Source of the DNA: Porticoccaceae bacterium
Lineage (GTDB): Bacteria > Pseudomonadota > Gammaproteobacteria > Pseudomonadales > Porticoccaceae
DNA: 64,000 nucleotides
Direction: 5' to 3'
Assembly: GCA_902557735.1 (NCBI GenBank)
Contig: CACEBC010000006.1
Coordinates: 1 to 64,000, forward strand
The notes beneath the pieces were generated by a model. The model saw nothing but the letters and a program-made list of their open reading frames with translations. It was not told the DNA's origin and made no database searches. Positions 18,751 to 29,242 of the stretch are shown here, piece by piece. Each line of letters opens with the position of its first letter. Position 1 is the first letter of the stretch. A program made the position numbers and the translations under genes.

Positions 18751-20355
18751 CTAACGAGCAACTATCAAAAAGATCGCTGTGACAACAACTAGAAGGTTTA
18801 GCAGAGGAATTTGAGTTATGGACTGGAGCCAGGCGGGATAAGCCGTAAGAACGCCTGAAGACATCAGAACTAGCCCAAGAGTTATCCTAGATCCTATGCG
18901 TTCAGACTTTTGGCTACCCGACGTTGAATCTAAATATTCCGTGCGCCGTGCTTTCTCCAGTGCTTCAAAAATGAGAGGAGGCAGTTGAGGGAATTGTTCT
19001 ATCCAATCTGGCAACTGGGTCCTAAGCGATTTATATACGCCGAGTGGGGAGTAACGTTTTTTTACCCATTTCTCAAGGAAAGGTTTTGCTGAAGCCCAAA
19101 GGTCTAGCTGCGGATATAGCTGACGGCCGAGGCCCTCAACATTTAACAATGTTTTTTGTAGTAACACGAGCGAGGGTTGGATTTCCATATTAAATGTTCG
19201 CGCTGTATTGAAGAGTTGAACCATCATGTGACCCATCGAGATCTCATTTAAGGGTCTTTGAAAAACGGGTTCACAGACCGCACGAATAGCCCCGGTAAAT
19301 TCATTGACTGAGATGTTTTTGCCGACCCACCCAGAGCGGATATGGAGTTCGGCAACCAATCGATAGTCGCGATTAAAGATTGCTAAAAGATTTCGCGCCA
19401 TATAGAACTGGTCTTCCTTACTCAAGGAACCCATAATAGCGCAATCGATAGCAATATAAGTCGGTGACGTCGGTTCTTTACAATCGACGAAGATGTTACC
19501 TGGATGCATATCAGCATGGAAAAAGTTATGTTCGAAAACTTGCGTGAAAAAAATTTCAACTCCGCGCTCGGCAAGCAGTTTTAAATCAACATTGGCTGCT
19601 CTTAATGCATCGATGTCTGTCACTGGAGCAGCATATATTCTATCCATTACTAAAACCTTCTCATTGGAATAATCCCAAAGAATCTCTGGAACGAATAGAA
19701 GCGGAGACTTTTCAAAATTATGACGCAGAAGAGATGCGTTGGCACCTTCAGACTGCAGATTCAATTCGGTTAGAATGACAGTTTGATAGTCGGAGACCAC
19801 TTCGACTGGATGTAATCTCTCTCCGTCAGGACTATATTTTTGAACAAGCTTGGCGATTGTAAATAGCAGTGCTAGATCCTCAAGTATTATTTTTTCTATG
19901 CCAGGTCGAACGGCTTTTACTACCACATCTCTTCCGTCTGGCATGACTGCTCCATGCACCTGGGCAATGGAGGCTGAAGCAAGAGGATCATCATCAAAGG
20001 TTTTAAAAATAACATCCACCTTTGAGCCAAGCGCATCTTCGACAGTTTTTTTAAACAATTCACTGGAAAACGGAGGGACACTATCTTGTAACTTTGATAA
20101 TTCTGAGCAGATATCGCTCGGAATAAGATCTGGTCGAGTTGAAAGAAGTTGGCCAAACTTTACAAAAATCGGGCCTAGTTCCTCGAGGGCTTTTCGCAAT
20201 CGGATTCCCCTATTGGATTCCGTATTCCCGAAAAAAGCAGCGGGTGCTATGAGTACTCTCAGAAACGTCGGCAGCGCCCGTTTATCTAGCAGCATATCAA
20301 GTCGATAAATGCTGATGACTCGCATGATCTTCAGCGCCCGTTTAACTTGAATCAT
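18751..20355 (-). CDS. ubiB: ubiquinone biosynthesis ADCK-type protein UbiB
   Basis: A 534-residue atypical kinase-like ATPase needed for ubiquinone synthesis. It carries the ADCK signature KFGQLLSTRPD at about residues 65-75, an invariant VVVKAVRP lysine, the catalytic-loop FHADMHPGNIFV, and a DCAIMG motif in place of DFG. Two hydrophobic helices at the C-terminus anchor it in the inner membrane. It overlaps ubiJ by 4 bases. It is thought to help extract or deliver the hydrophobic intermediates to the Ubi complex. Confidence 0.96.
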   Translation of the reverse strand: MIQVKRALKIMRVISIYRLDMLLDKRALPTFLRVLIAPAAFFGNTESNRGIRLRKALEELGPIFVKFGQLLSTRPDLIPSDICSELSKLQDSVPPFSSELFKKTVEDALGSKVDVIFKTFDDDPLASASIAQVHGAVMPDGRDVVVKAVRPGIEKIILEDLALLFTIAKLVQKYSPDGERLHPVEVVSDYQTVILTELNLQSEGANASLLRHNFEKSPLLFVPEILWDYSNEKVLVMDRIYAAPVTDIDALRAANVDLKLLAERGVEIFFTQVFEHNFFHADMHPGNIFVDCKEPTSPTYIAIDCAIMGSLSKEDQFYMARNLLAIFNRDYRLVAELHIRSGWVGKNISVNEFTGAIRAVCEPVFQRPLNEISMGHMMVQLFNTARTFNMEIQPSLVLLQKTLLNVEGLGRQLYPQLDLWASAKPFLEKWVKKRYSPLGVYKSLRTQLPDWIEQFPQLPPLIFEALEKARRTEYLDSTSGSQKSERIGSRITLGLVLMSSGVLTAYPAWLQSITQIPLLNLLVVVTAIFLIVAR

Positions 20356-20975
20356 TTTATCAGTATCCTTCGGGCTGCATTCAAGCGTGCCTCTGTTCGG
20401 TCAACTTGAGCGGATAGTCGCTGAATTCGCTGCGCAAAATGATCAAATTCGACTTTACTGGGAGTTATGCGGAACTCCTCTTGCGCGACCTCTACCGCCA
20501 CTTCGCACATGCGTTTTCTGTTTCGGGCAATAGTGGGTCGAATCCTTCCCGCTATGCTGCTTAATAAGTGGGCTGGCATTGGTCCGATAAAATCCCCCAT
20601 CAGTGCTTCCCAATCGATGCTTAAACCAGTCATCAAGTGGCTCAGTTTTCTTAACACGCCGGTGTCCCCGCTCGCGATAAGTCCGGTTCCGGCGAGTGTG
20701 TTAATTTCGTCTGCATCAAAAAGGGTTGACAACAGTGCCACCAGCGATCCTGATAACGTGATGGTCTGCTCGATGTCACCCTCGTTACTAAGGATGACTT
20801 GATCTTCATCGATTGTGATATAAACAGTGAAATGGGGTGAGTTGCTAATAATTTGTATTTTGGTGCCCGACAACTTCCCAAGCGCTCGCAATGAGAGCTT
20901 ATCATGGGCGAGCGCAGAATTAACGATTACAGCTATGTCATTAAGCAATCGCGATGAAATTGTTTTGCCGATCAC
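20352..20975 (-). CDS. ubiJ: ubiquinone biosynthesis accessory factor UbiJ
   Basis: A 207-residue protein with an SCP2-like lipid-binding domain at about residues 15-125 and a C-terminal coiled coil (FDHFAQRIQRLSAQVDRTEAR). This matches UbiJ, which with UbiK scaffolds the soluble ubiquinone complex and binds isoprenoid intermediates. Low sequence conservation is normal; the call rests on length, domain layout and its position between ubiB and ubiE with overlaps on both sides. Confidence 0.9.
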   Translation of the reverse strand: MIGKTISSRLLNDIAVIVNSALAHDKLSLRALGKLSGTKIQIISNSPHFTVYITIDEDQVILSNEGDIEQTITLSGSLVALLSTLFDADEINTLAGTGLIASGDTGVLRKLSHLMTGLSIDWEALMGDFIGPMPAHLLSSIAGRIRPTIARNRKRMCEVAVEVAQEEFRITPSKVEFDHFAQRIQRLSAQVDRTEARLNAARRILIK

Positions 20976-21721
20976 TATGCTTTCACTCCGCGATGCAACG
21001 CCACAATGCCACCGCTCATATTATGATAATCAGTCCTTTGAAATCCGATCTTTTGCATCATAGCCTTCAAAGATTCTTGGTCTGGATGCATCCTTATCGA
21101 TTCCGCAAGATATTTATAGCTATCGCTATCTTCCGCAATGATCTTTCCCAATTTCGGTAGAACATTGAAAGAGTAACTATCATAGATTTTATTGAGAAAA
21201 GATGATTTTGGTTTGGCAAACTCCAATATCAGTAACCTGCCACCAGGTTTCAGCACCCTGAGCATCGAGGATAGCGCAGTTTCCTTGTTGGTTACATTTC
21301 TTAGACCGAAGGAGATGCATACAATATCAAAGGTATTTGTTGGTAACGGAAGTTTTTCGACATCCGCTTGAACATACCTGACATTGTCCACTAAGCCAAG
21401 ATTTGTGAGACGGTCTCTTCCAACATGGAGCATGCGGCTATTGATGTCTGTCAAAAAGACCATGCCTTTTAGGCCAACACGGCGAGCAAACTTTGCCGTC
21501 ATATCGCCTGTACCTCCTGCGACATCTAATACGCAGTGCCCTGGTCGTACAGCAGACATTTCGACTGCAATGTGTTTCCAGATACGATGAATGCCCACGG
21601 ACATCAGATCATTCATCAAGTCGTACCGCGCAGCTACTGAATCGAATACATCGCTTACGCGATCTGCTTTACTTCCGATAGGTACCGTTTGGTAACCAAA
21701 GTGGGTGGTTTTTTCCGACAT
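20975..21721 (-). CDS. ubiE: demethylmenaquinone/ubiquinone C-methyltransferase
   Basis: A SAM-dependent methyltransferase of 248 residues acting on the quinone ring. Seen: [24 protein letters not shown] at the front, the SAM-binding [41 protein letters not shown], and the family ending GGIVALHRG. It is the first gene of ubiEJB on the minus strand; the overlap with ubiJ is one base. Confidence 0.97.
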   Translation of the reverse strand: MSEKTTHFGYQTVPIGSKADRVSDVFDSVAARYDLMNDLMSVGIHRIWKHIAVEMSAVRPGHCVLDVAGGTGDMTAKFARRVGLKGMVFLTDINSRMLHVGRDRLTNLGLVDNVRYVQADVEKLPLPTNTFDIVCISFGLRNVTNKETALSSMLRVLKPGGRLLILEFAKPKSSFLNKIYDSYSFNVLPKLGKIIAEDSDSYKYLAESIRMHPDQESLKAMMQKIGFQRTDYHNMSGGIVALHRGVKA

Positions 21722-21801
21722 AGAAATCTAATTTAAATTAATGTTGTGTATGACCATTGTAGCGTTACATGCTGACGATAGGTATGGCTTAAAGGGATTC
21801 T

Positions 21802-22185
21802 TTATGGATCAAATATTTTGATGACCCGTGTTTCCGGGTCGCGCGACCCCCCAGCCTCGTGAAGTTCTTTTAGGTACTGAGACCAATAAATGGCCTGATT
21901 TAGAGCTAGATCATGCAGATAATCCCACGAGTAAATTCCGGAGTCATGACCGTCATCAAAGTATATTCGCAGCGCATAGTTTCCAGTTTTCCGGATGCTC
22001 TTGATAATGACGTTACGTTTCCCTGTCTGGAGTTTGGCCTCATTTGGTTTATGTCCTCTTACCTCGGCACTTGGGGACATGATTCGCAGTAGTTCAGCGC
22101 AGATATCGATTTCATCGCTATCGGCAAATTTTAATGAGATAACATCCCTTGCGCTGTTTATTCTGATACTTTCGGGCGTAGGCAT
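21802..22185 (-). CDS. DUF971 (gamma-butyrobetaine hydroxylase N-terminal-like) protein
   Basis: A 127-residue protein of the DUF971/GBBH-like_N family: PESIRINSARDVISLKF, LRIMSPSAEVRGH, VIIKSIRKTGNYALRIYFDDGHDSGIYSWDYL. The same fold forms the N-terminal domain of gamma-butyrobetaine hydroxylases, but stand-alone versions have no known catalytic role; some act in Fe-S or Mrp-linked contexts. It lies between hslU and ubiE as in many beta- and gammaproteobacteria. Confidence 0.9.
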   Translation of the reverse strand: MPTPESIRINSARDVISLKFADSDEIDICAELLRIMSPSAEVRGHKPNEAKLQTGKRNVIIKSIRKTGNYALRIYFDDGHDSGIYSWDYLHDLALNQAIYWSQYLKELHEAGGSRDPETRVIKIFDP

Positions 22186-22211
22186 GGGCAGGACAAGTTA
22201 TACTCGCGCGG

Positions 22212-23531
22212 TCAAAGTATAAATCGGGTCAAATCTTCGTTGCTCGCGAGTTCACCAAGGTTTTTTTCTACAAATTCACTATCAACTATAATTTTCTCAC
22301 CCCGCCCACCCAGATCTGCGGCGTCGAATGAGACTTCCTCCAGCAGGCGCTCTAAGATTGTGTGTAGACGCCGAGCACCAATATTTTCCGTCCCTTCGTT
22401 CACTTCATAAGCGATTTCGGCTATCCGCTTCACACCGTCTTCAGAGAAATCTATCGACAGGCCTTCTGTCTCCATTAGGCCACAATATTGCTTCGTTAAA
22501 GAGGCATTGGGCTCCGTGAGTATCCGCTCAAAATCGTTTATGCCGAGTGAACCGAGCTCCACTCTAATTGGAAGCCTCCCTTGCAATTCGGGAATGAGGT
22601 CCGAGGGTTTGGATAGATGAAAGGCACCTGATGCGATGAATAGAATATGATCAGTTTTAATCATCCCATATTTTGTCGATACGGTGCTACCCTCTATTAG
22701 GGGAAGTAAATCCCGTTGTACCCCTTCTCTTGAAACATCGCCACCACCAGAATCCGATCGACGACAGACTTTATCTATCTCGTCGAGGAAGACAATACCG
22801 TTTTGCTCAGCCGCCTCTACCGCACGAAGCTTAATTTCTTCCTCATTGACAAGTTTGCTAGCCTCTTCCTCCTTGAGGTTTTTTAACGCTTCTGCCACGC
22901 TTACTTTTCGTGTGGCGGTTTTGCCTTTTCCCATAGAGCTGAACATGCTCTGCAACTGCGACGTCATTTCTTCCATACCCGGGGGAGCCATAATTTCGAC
23001 GCCAACTGGCGCCTGACGTAACTCAATTTCAATTTCTTTTTTATCGAGTTGACCTTCGCGGAGTTTTTTTCTGAAAACTTGCCTAGTCGACGATTCAGGT
23101 TGCTCAGAGCTCCGAGCTGGTGGAAGCAATGCGTCAAGGATGCGCTCTTCTGCCGCATCCAAAGCGCGCTGATCTACCTTAAGCATCTCACTTTCCCTAG
23201 TTTGCTTCACTGAGGTCTCAACTAAATCACGGATGATAGACTCCACATCCTTACCAACGTAGCCGACCTCGGTAAACTTCGTTGCTTCAACTTTCACAAA
23301 GGGCGCGTTAGCGAGTCTGGCGAGTCGCCTTGCTATCTCGGTTTTACCAACTCCAGTTGGGCCAATCATTAAGATATTTTTGGGGGTCACCTCGTTTCGC
23401 ATATCCTCATCAAGTTGTGCTCGGCGCCACCGATTTCTTAGAGCGATAGCGACCGCTCTTTTAGCATCTTCTTGGCCAATAATGTGTTGGTTTAGCTCGT
23501 GTACAATTTCACGGGGTGTCATCTGAGACAT
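22212..23531 (-). CDS. hslU: ATP-dependent protease ATPase subunit HslU
   Basis: The AAA+ unfoldase of the HslUV (ClpYQ) protease, 439 residues. Seen: [24 protein letters not shown] split over the N-terminus, Walker A GPTGVGKT, the GYVGKDVE pore loop, an I-domain insertion rich in charged residues (about 130-240), Walker [11 protein letters not shown], and the C-terminal EDLTRFIL tail that docks into HslV to activate it. It lies 15 bases after hslV in one operon. Confidence 0.97.
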   Translation of the reverse strand: MSQMTPREIVHELNQHIIGQEDAKRAVAIALRNRWRRAQLDEDMRNEVTPKNILMIGPTGVGKTEIARRLARLANAPFVKVEATKFTEVGYVGKDVESIIRDLVETSVKQTRESEMLKVDQRALDAAEERILDALLPPARSSEQPESSTRQVFRKKLREGQLDKKEIEIELRQAPVGVEIMAPPGMEEMTSQLQSMFSSMGKGKTATRKVSVAEALKNLKEEEASKLVNEEEIKLRAVEAAEQNGIVFLDEIDKVCRRSDSGGGDVSREGVQRDLLPLIEGSTVSTKYGMIKTDHILFIASGAFHLSKPSDLIPELQGRLPIRVELGSLGINDFERILTEPNASLTKQYCGLMETEGLSIDFSEDGVKRIAEIAYEVNEGTENIGARRLHTILERLLEEVSFDAADLGGRGEKIIVDSEFVEKNLGELASNEDLTRFIL

Positions 23532-23546
23532 TTTTTTTCCTGGTTT

Positions 23547-24092
23547 CTAAGTTTTGCATTCAAGAACTTCTATAGCATGATTATGATTCGTGTAGACGCA
23601 TATATTGCCCGCTATTTTCAGACCTTCCGAAACGATTTCTTTTGCGTCTAGGTCTGTGTTGTCGAGAAGAGCTCGAGCGGCTGATTGGGCATAGGGCCCA
23701 CCAGAGCCGATGGCAATAAGGTCGTCCTCCGGTTGTATTACGTCGCCGTTACCGGTAATGATCAGGGATGAGTCTCTATTGGCCACTGCGAGCAGAGCTT
23801 CCAATCTCCGAAGCATTCGGTCTGTTCGCCAATCCTTAGCGAGTTCCACGGCGGCCCGTGTTAGGTTTCCTCTATGTTGATCCAACTTTGACTCAAAGCG
23901 TTCAAAAAGTGTGAACGCATCGGCTGTGCCTCCGGCGAAGCCTGCGATAACTTCATCATTATGGAGACGTCTGATTTTTCGGGCGTTACCTTTCATCACG
24001 GTATTTCCAAAGCTGACCTGACCGTCACCTCCAAGCACCACGATGTCATTGCGCCTGACCGATAGTATGGTTGTTCCTCTGTATTGTTCCAT
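23547..24092 (-). CDS. hslV: ATP-dependent protease proteolytic subunit HslV
   Basis: The threonine peptidase core of HslUV. The 181-residue chain starts [14 protein letters not shown], so a short leader must be removed to expose the catalytic Thr (residue 7). The [21 protein letters not shown] and [18 protein letters not shown] segments are characteristic. It is the first gene of hslVU, and a sigma32-like promoter lies directly upstream, consistent with heat-shock control. Confidence 0.97.
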   Translation of the reverse strand: MEQYRGTTILSVRRNDIVVLGGDGQVSFGNTVMKGNARKIRRLHNDEVIAGFAGGTADAFTLFERFESKLDQHRGNLTRAAVELAKDWRTDRMLRRLEALLAVANRDSSLIITGNGDVIQPEDDLIAIGSGGPYAQSAARALLDNTDLDAKEIVSEGLKIAGNICVYTNHNHAIEVLECKT

Positions 24093-24120
24093 AGCTCACC
24101 CGCTTATTTCTTATCCCTAT

Positions 24121-24148
24121 AGATTGGGTCATGTGATTAAATTTCAAC
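24121..24148 (-). promoter_or_regulatory. sigma32-like heat-shock promoter of hslVU
   Basis: Read on the minus strand, GTTGAAA is followed after 13 bases by CCCAATCT. The E. coli sigma32 consensus is about CTTGAAA-N13-CCCCATNT; only one base differs in each half. The -10 half ends 29 bases before the hslV start, giving a short leader. The position and match fit the known heat-shock control of hslVU. Confidence 0.65.
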
Positions 24149-24518
24149 TTGAATTGATTTAATGACGTCACGGCCTCCTAGGCTTTCTTTGAAACTGCCT
24201 TAGGCAAGTCTTCAAGATTAAATTATTTTGAATTTTTTTGTCAAAAGACCCGAAAAAATTGGGAATATCTGCCCATTTGGGTATGGACTTTTCAGCAAAT
24301 AGGTTTTGAAAGAATCTTATTGTTCAATGAATGGAAGTATTTTTGCTATTAACATGCATTTAACTTGATATTTTCTGAAAATTTAATCATATTTCTTGTG
24401 AAACGCAGTTTATTCCGCCTACCCTCAGCTTTTTCTGGGCGATGGTATCGATGCAACGTATCTGTGGTGGTTTTGGACTAGGATATGCTCTGAATTTGGT
24501 CTTTGTTTGGGATAACTC
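24149..24518. other. intergenic region between hslV and the aldehyde dehydrogenase
   Basis: About 370 AT-rich bases with no plausible coding frame. It must hold the promoter for the aldehyde dehydrogenase, but I cannot pick a convincing site. No RNA gene or repeat stands out. Confidence 0.5.
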
Positions 24519-25976
24519 ATGGAAATTTCACTCAATGATATGTCACTCATGCGGCATCAAGCTTTCATAGACGGGTGTTGGGTGCATGCGGATGACAACT
24601 CCACCATTGACGTTTGCAACCCCTCAAACGGCGCCATCTTAGCTTCAGTGCCGAATTGCGGTGCGGCCGAGACAGTTCGCATGATTGATTCGGCTCATAG
24701 AGCGCAAAAGTGTTGGGCAGAAAAATCGTCGAAACAACGAGCCATGTTTTTAAGGCGATGGTATGAACTGATTATGCAGAATCAAGAGGACCTTGCGCGG
24801 CTCTTGACTGCAGAGCAGGGAAAACCGCTGTCGGAAGCCAATGGAGAGATTGTATATGGTGCAAATTACATTGAATGGTTTAGTGAGGAGGCAAAACGGG
24901 TATATGGAGATACAATCCCTCACCCCTCTCATGATAAACGCTTGGTGGTAAGTAAACAGCCCATTGGGGTTGTTGCGTGTATAACCCCATGGAATTTCCC
25001 AAATGCCATGCTTGCTCGGAAGATAGCACCAGCGCTGGCTGCCGGTTGTGCTGTGGTTTGCAAGCCAGCAAATGAGACGCCTTTGTCCGCACTGGCATTG
25101 GCCATGCTTGCTGAACGTGCCGGAGCGCCAGCCGGTTTGATTAATATCTTGGTTGGTAAAACTGAAGAAATTGGTGTCGAGATTACCTCTAATTCCAAAG
25201 TTCGAAAACTCTCATTCACTGGATCGACGAGAGTTGGAAAAAAATTAATCGCTGATTGCGCTGGAACAGTCAAGCGGACCTCCATGGAACTAGGGGGAAA
25301 TGCTCCGTTCATCGTATTTGATGATGCTGATGTTGATTCAGCTGTCAGCGGAGCCGTTGCCGCCAAATATCGGAATGCCGGACAAACTTGTGTATGTGCA
25401 AATCGCATTTTGGTTCAAGCCGGGATATACACGGAATTTACATTAAAGTTAAAGCAGGCTGTGGCAAACCTAAAGGTTGGTGATGGATTTGAAGACGGCG
25501 TGAATGTCGGGCCGCTTATTCATGCTGAAGCAGCAAGTAAAGTGTGTGGCATTATTGACGATGCAACAGAACGTGGAGCGAGGATATTGCATGGAGGGGG
25601 TTTGAGTCCACTTGGTGGGTCGTTTATATCACCAACAATCTTAACTGAAGTGACTCAAGACATGCGACTATTCTCAGAAGAAATATTTGGTCCGGTTGCC
25701 CCCGTTTTTTGTTTTAATGATGAAGCGGAGGCAATAGCACTCGCAAACGACACAGAATACGGGTTGGCGGCCTATTTTTATTCACGAGACATTGGTCGAG
25801 TATGGCGCGTCGCCGAGGAATTAGATTACGGTATGGTTGGAATAAATGAGGGAATAATTTCCAATGAAATGGCGCCTTTTGGAGGAGTGAAAGAATCCGG
25901 AAACGGCAGAGAAGGCTCAAAGTATGGAATGGACGATTACTTAGAGATAAAGTACTTGTGTATGGGCGGCATATGA
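24519..25976 (+). CDS. gabD: aldehyde dehydrogenase, probable succinate-semialdehyde dehydrogenase
   Basis: An NAD(P)+-dependent ALDH of 485 residues. The order of motifs is typical of the SSADH group: ITPWNFPNAMLARKIAPALAAGC, the cofactor loop FTGSTRVGKK, the catalytic Glu in MELGGNAPFIVF, the catalytic Cys in GQTCVCANR, and EIFGPVAPVF near the end. GabD oxidises succinate semialdehyde to succinate, but related glutarate-semialdehyde dehydrogenases look alike. No gabT transaminase is adjacent, so the substrate is not settled by context. Confidence 0.88.
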   Translation: MEISLNDMSLMRHQAFIDGCWVHADDNSTIDVCNPSNGAILASVPNCGAAETVRMIDSAHRAQKCWAEKSSKQRAMFLRRWYELIMQNQEDLARLLTAEQGKPLSEANGEIVYGANYIEWFSEEAKRVYGDTIPHPSHDKRLVVSKQPIGVVACITPWNFPNAMLARKIAPALAAGCAVVCKPANETPLSALALAMLAERAGAPAGLINILVGKTEEIGVEITSNSKVRKLSFTGSTRVGKKLIADCAGTVKRTSMELGGNAPFIVFDDADVDSAVSGAVAAKYRNAGQTCVCANRILVQAGIYTEFTLKLKQAVANLKVGDGFEDGVNVGPLIHAEAASKVCGIIDDATERGARILHGGGLSPLGGSFISPTILTEVTQDMRLFSEEIFGPVAPVFCFNDEAEAIALANDTEYGLAAYFYSRDIGRVWRVAEELDYGMVGINEGIISNEMAPFGGVKESGNGREGSKYGMDDYLEIKYLCMGGI

Positions 25977-26067
25977 CCAATGTGTTCCATCGCAAGACCC
26001 ACCATCAGCACGCAATTGATTTGAGTACCGCTAAACACTGTCACTACCCTGGCTTGGCCTAGGTCCT

Positions 26068-27627
26068 TTAACGATCAGTTATTATTCGGATTCTTCTGAA
26101 GCTTGGTTGCAGCTGCTTATACATTTTCAAAAAAACTTGTGTGTAGAGTTGATTGTAAATCTTTCCATTTTGGGTATTTGGCTCGAAACGTTTGGCCGTC
26201 TTGGTCATTTTCCTCGCAGCTGTTTTGAAGTCTGGAAACAAATCTATTCCCCTAGCTGCTGATATTGCCGCACCCAGACCGGATGTCTCTGATGTCGAGG
26301 GACGTTCCACGGGCAGGCCAAAGATATCAGCAGTTATTTGCAGGATATGGTCGCTTTGAGAGCCTCCTCCCGAAACCACGAGGCGTCGAATTTTTCTTCC
26401 CGTGTGTTTTTCGACCTGCTCTTTTCCTTGCCTTAATGCGAAAGTAATCCCCTCTATAATGGCTCGATAGATTTCAGCTCGGCCATGTTCCTCCGTAAAT
26501 CCTATGATGGAACCTCGCGCTTCAGCATCATAGTCGTTCGCATTGGGCGACCATAATGGTTGAAGGATGAGACCTCGCGAACCAGGGGTGGTTTTGTCCA
26601 ACAGATCGTCAAAAAGGGATTCTGTGCTCACCCCGAGCTTGTCAGCTATCTGCTTTTCATGAAGGCCAAATTCCTGTTTGAACCAGGCTACCATCCAATA
26701 TCCTCTTTGAACTGCCATTTCAATATTGAAGGTTCCGGGGACAAGACCAGGATAGGCAGGATGCCCTTTTATAACCTCGAGATATCTGTCGCTGAATACA
26801 TTAAATGTTGCCAGGCTACCATAGCTTATGCTCCCTACTTCAGGATCGAGACATCCTGAGCCTAGTACTTCGCAGGCTTTATCGGAACCGGAAGCAATAA
26901 CTGGCAGCCCAAGTGGTATGCCCGTGTCTCTTGAAGCCGCCTCAGTGATAACGCCAATTTTGTGTCCAGCATCCACTAGCTCGGGAAGCATTGAACCTTT
27001 TATCGGGAGTGCGCGCCATTTCCAGTCCCCCGGATCGGCCCAGCAATGGCGTTTGAAGTCGAATGGCAGGTAGCCAACTTGACTAGCTATTGCATCCTTG
27101 CATTGACCGGTAAGTTTAAATATATGATAGCCAGAGATCAGGAGATAACGTGCTGTTTTATCCCAAAGTTCTGGTTCCATTTGAGCAATCCAATTGGATT
27201 CTGCTTTTTGATGAAAGGATTGCACGGCAGGTCTGAGTCCAAGCAGTCTTGTAACCAACGACTCGAATGTCGTAAGAGCTGGTTGGGTGTTTACCTTTCG
27301 TTGGTCGAGCCAACTGAAGGTTGGTCTAATGGGGCGAAATGCTTCGTCTAGTGCAACGGCTGTGGCTCTTTGAGTGGTAATAGAAAGGGCAGCAATGCGG
27401 CCCTTTTGATCTTCTAGCTGGTGCCAGAGCCCCTGGCAGGCGTTACATAATGCAGACCAGAAATACTCAGAATGTTGCTCAGCCCATCCTAGTTGTAGAG
27501 AGAAGTAAGGTTCTATCGGGACGGAATGTTTGGCAATCAAAGAACCCTCGCTATCAAAAAGCATTGCTCGCACACTTTGTGTACCATTGTCTATGCTAAG
27601 TAAATATTCTTTATGCGGCGTCGGCAT
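26068..27627 (-). CDS. FGGY-family carbohydrate kinase
   Basis: A sugar or polyol kinase of about 519 residues in the FGGY/ASKHA fold. Seen: the N-terminal LSIDNGTQSVRAMLFD phosphate loop, SWLDQR, the ASGSDKACEVLGSG segment, LVVSGGGSQSD and the ETSGLGAAISAA motif near the C-terminus. The frame runs on to 27723 but ATG 27627 starts at the family's first strand and overlaps glpD by 17 bases. It is not a close glycerol kinase by eye, so its substrate is unknown; the partner GlpD suggests a glycerol- or glyceraldehyde-like polyol. Confidence 0.87.
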   Translation of the reverse strand: MPTPHKEYLLSIDNGTQSVRAMLFDSEGSLIAKHSVPIEPYFSLQLGWAEQHSEYFWSALCNACQGLWHQLEDQKGRIAALSITTQRATAVALDEAFRPIRPTFSWLDQRKVNTQPALTTFESLVTRLLGLRPAVQSFHQKAESNWIAQMEPELWDKTARYLLISGYHIFKLTGQCKDAIASQVGYLPFDFKRHCWADPGDWKWRALPIKGSMLPELVDAGHKIGVITEAASRDTGIPLGLPVIASGSDKACEVLGSGCLDPEVGSISYGSLATFNVFSDRYLEVIKGHPAYPGLVPGTFNIEMAVQRGYWMVAWFKQEFGLHEKQIADKLGVSTESLFDDLLDKTTPGSRGLILQPLWSPNANDYDAEARGSIIGFTEEHGRAEIYRAIIEGITFALRQGKEQVEKHTGRKIRRLVVSGGGSQSDHILQITADIFGLPVERPSTSETSGLGAAISAARGIDLFPDFKTAARKMTKTAKRFEPNTQNGKIYNQLYTQVFLKMYKQLQPSFRRIRIITDR

Positions 27628-29242
27628 GGAGATTTCCAGGAACGCTATAGTGCCGATTACAAATGTCTTGGTAACGAAGCAATTCGGTCTGCCATTTATC
27701 TTCATCCCAGCCAAGCTCCTCATTGCAAATAGATTGAAGCTTGGGCCAAATCTTTAAACCATGTGCTGCAAGCACCAGCCCTAGAGGCGTTCTTCTCAGT
27801 AAGAGGTCGTCAAGATGCAGCATGAATTCATTTCGAACTATCCATCTGCACTCCGCCATACAGAATGAAGTATTAGAGATTCTCATCAGTTCATCCTTTG
27901 GCATCTGCTTTACTAGGGCGACAGCAGAATTTCCATATCGCCCAATTAATTTTTTTGCCAAATCAAGATCTTGCGGAAAGAGCTTTTCAGGCTCTATAAC
28001 CACCTGACTGAAAACAAGGTTTTGGTGATCCTTTTTGGTCTTAGGAATAGGAATATTGGCTGTGTCAACAACCTCCTGCGAGAGGGCTCTAAAAGTTGTT
28101 AGCTTTCCACCGCATACTGTTATGAGGCCTGGACTAGACCAAATAGCATGATCACGACTCTCGTTAGATGGGCTGCTCGCTTTGTTTTTATTTATTACTG
28201 GTCTAACCCCTGACCATGTCGATAAAATATCACGCTTACGCAAGGAATTGTTAGGAAATTGGCTATTGAAAGCGGTTAACAGGTAATCTAACTCTTCAGA
28301 GTCAATGCTCGCCTCTCTAGTCAGATCCGGAGAGTGATCCAGGTCTGTCGTTCCAATGACTGTCACTCCTTCCCAAGGGTAGACGAACACGCCGCGCTTG
28401 TCTGAGGGGTGAAAAAATGTGAGTACGTTTTTTATCGGCATGAGTTCAAAGGGAATGACCAAGTGGCTGCCGCGGAGAGGTCGAACCTGAAAAGACGATT
28501 TAATTTGATTTTGTATTTTATCGGCCCAAGCACCTGTGGCATTAATGACTACTTTACAGCGGATCACACGAATATCGGACTCGATCGCATCTTTGACCTG
28601 AACCCCGCAAACCTTGCCTTGCTCATAAACAAGCTTCTCAACATGCGCGTAATTGAGCGCATGTCCTCCATCTGCCATGCCCTCTTGAATTACACGCATT
28701 ACAAGACGCGCATCATTTGTAATGGCATCGCTAAATCGATAAGCGCCAGTTAACTTGGGCGCAGCTATTCCTGGAAAGAGCTTTTCGAGAAATGCAGCGT
28801 TGATGAAGCCATGGTTTTTGATTCCGGCGAAGAGATCATAAAGTGTGAGCAATAAATAAAAGCTCCATCGTCCCGGAAACTTGCCGCGTGTTAGAGAGAA
28901 ATAGTAATCAATTCTCTCGATTAGACCAGGCGCCTCAGTTAACAATCGTTCACGTTCGATGAGTGATTCTCGTGTCAGTTTCCAGTTTCCCGAAGCAAGA
29001 TATCTTAGGCCACCATGAATCATCTTTGAGGATCTACTTGAGCTACCCCAAGCAAAGTCCTTTTGCTCAACTAGAAGTGTTCGGCAGCCTCTGCGAGCCG
29101 CTTCCCGGAGTATGCCTGCCCCCGTTATACCTCCGCCTATCACAATCACATCCCACTCTTGAGGGTTGTTGCCATCCAAATTTTGGAGAAGTGATTCTCT
29201 ATAGTTTTTGGACAATCTATGACTCTTTTGTTTTGGTAACAT
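27611..29242 (-). CDS. glpD: FAD-dependent glycerol-3-phosphate dehydrogenase
   Basis: A 543-residue flavoprotein that oxidises sn-glycerol-3-phosphate to DHAP and passes electrons to quinone at the inner membrane. Seen: the FAD-binding DVIVIGGGITGAGILREAARRG (long Rossmann motif), the SSRSSKMIHGGLRYL signature, INATGAWAD, and WSGVRPVI. The gene overlaps both neighbours (26 bases with the AGPS-like gene upstream, 17 with the kinase downstream). DHAP from this reaction is the substrate precursor expected for an alkyl-DHAP pathway. Confidence 0.95.
   Translation of the reverse strand: MLPKQKSHRLSKNYRESLLQNLDGNNPQEWDVIVIGGGITGAGILREAARRGCRTLLVEQKDFAWGSSSRSSKMIHGGLRYLASGNWKLTRESLIERERLLTEAPGLIERIDYYFSLTRGKFPGRWSFYLLLTLYDLFAGIKNHGFINAAFLEKLFPGIAAPKLTGAYRFSDAITNDARLVMRVIQEGMADGGHALNYAHVEKLVYEQGKVCGVQVKDAIESDIRVIRCKVVINATGAWADKIQNQIKSSFQVRPLRGSHLVIPFELMPIKNVLTFFHPSDKRGVFVYPWEGVTVIGTTDLDHSPDLTREASIDSEELDYLLTAFNSQFPNNSLRKRDILSTWSGVRPVINKNKASSPSNESRDHAIWSSPGLITVCGGKLTTFRALSQEVVDTANIPIPKTKKDHQNLVFSQVVIEPEKLFPQDLDLAKKLIGRYGNSAVALVKQMPKDELMRISNTSFCMAECRWIVRNEFMLHLDDLLLRRTPLGLVLAAHGLKIWPKLQSICNEELGWDEDKWQTELLRYQDICNRHYSVPGNLHADAA

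Noticed and set aside
24929-25408. 159-codon antisense frame inside the aldehyde dehydrogenase
   Set aside because: Long but antisense to a clear gene with catalytic motifs; composition follows the codon pattern of the real gene.
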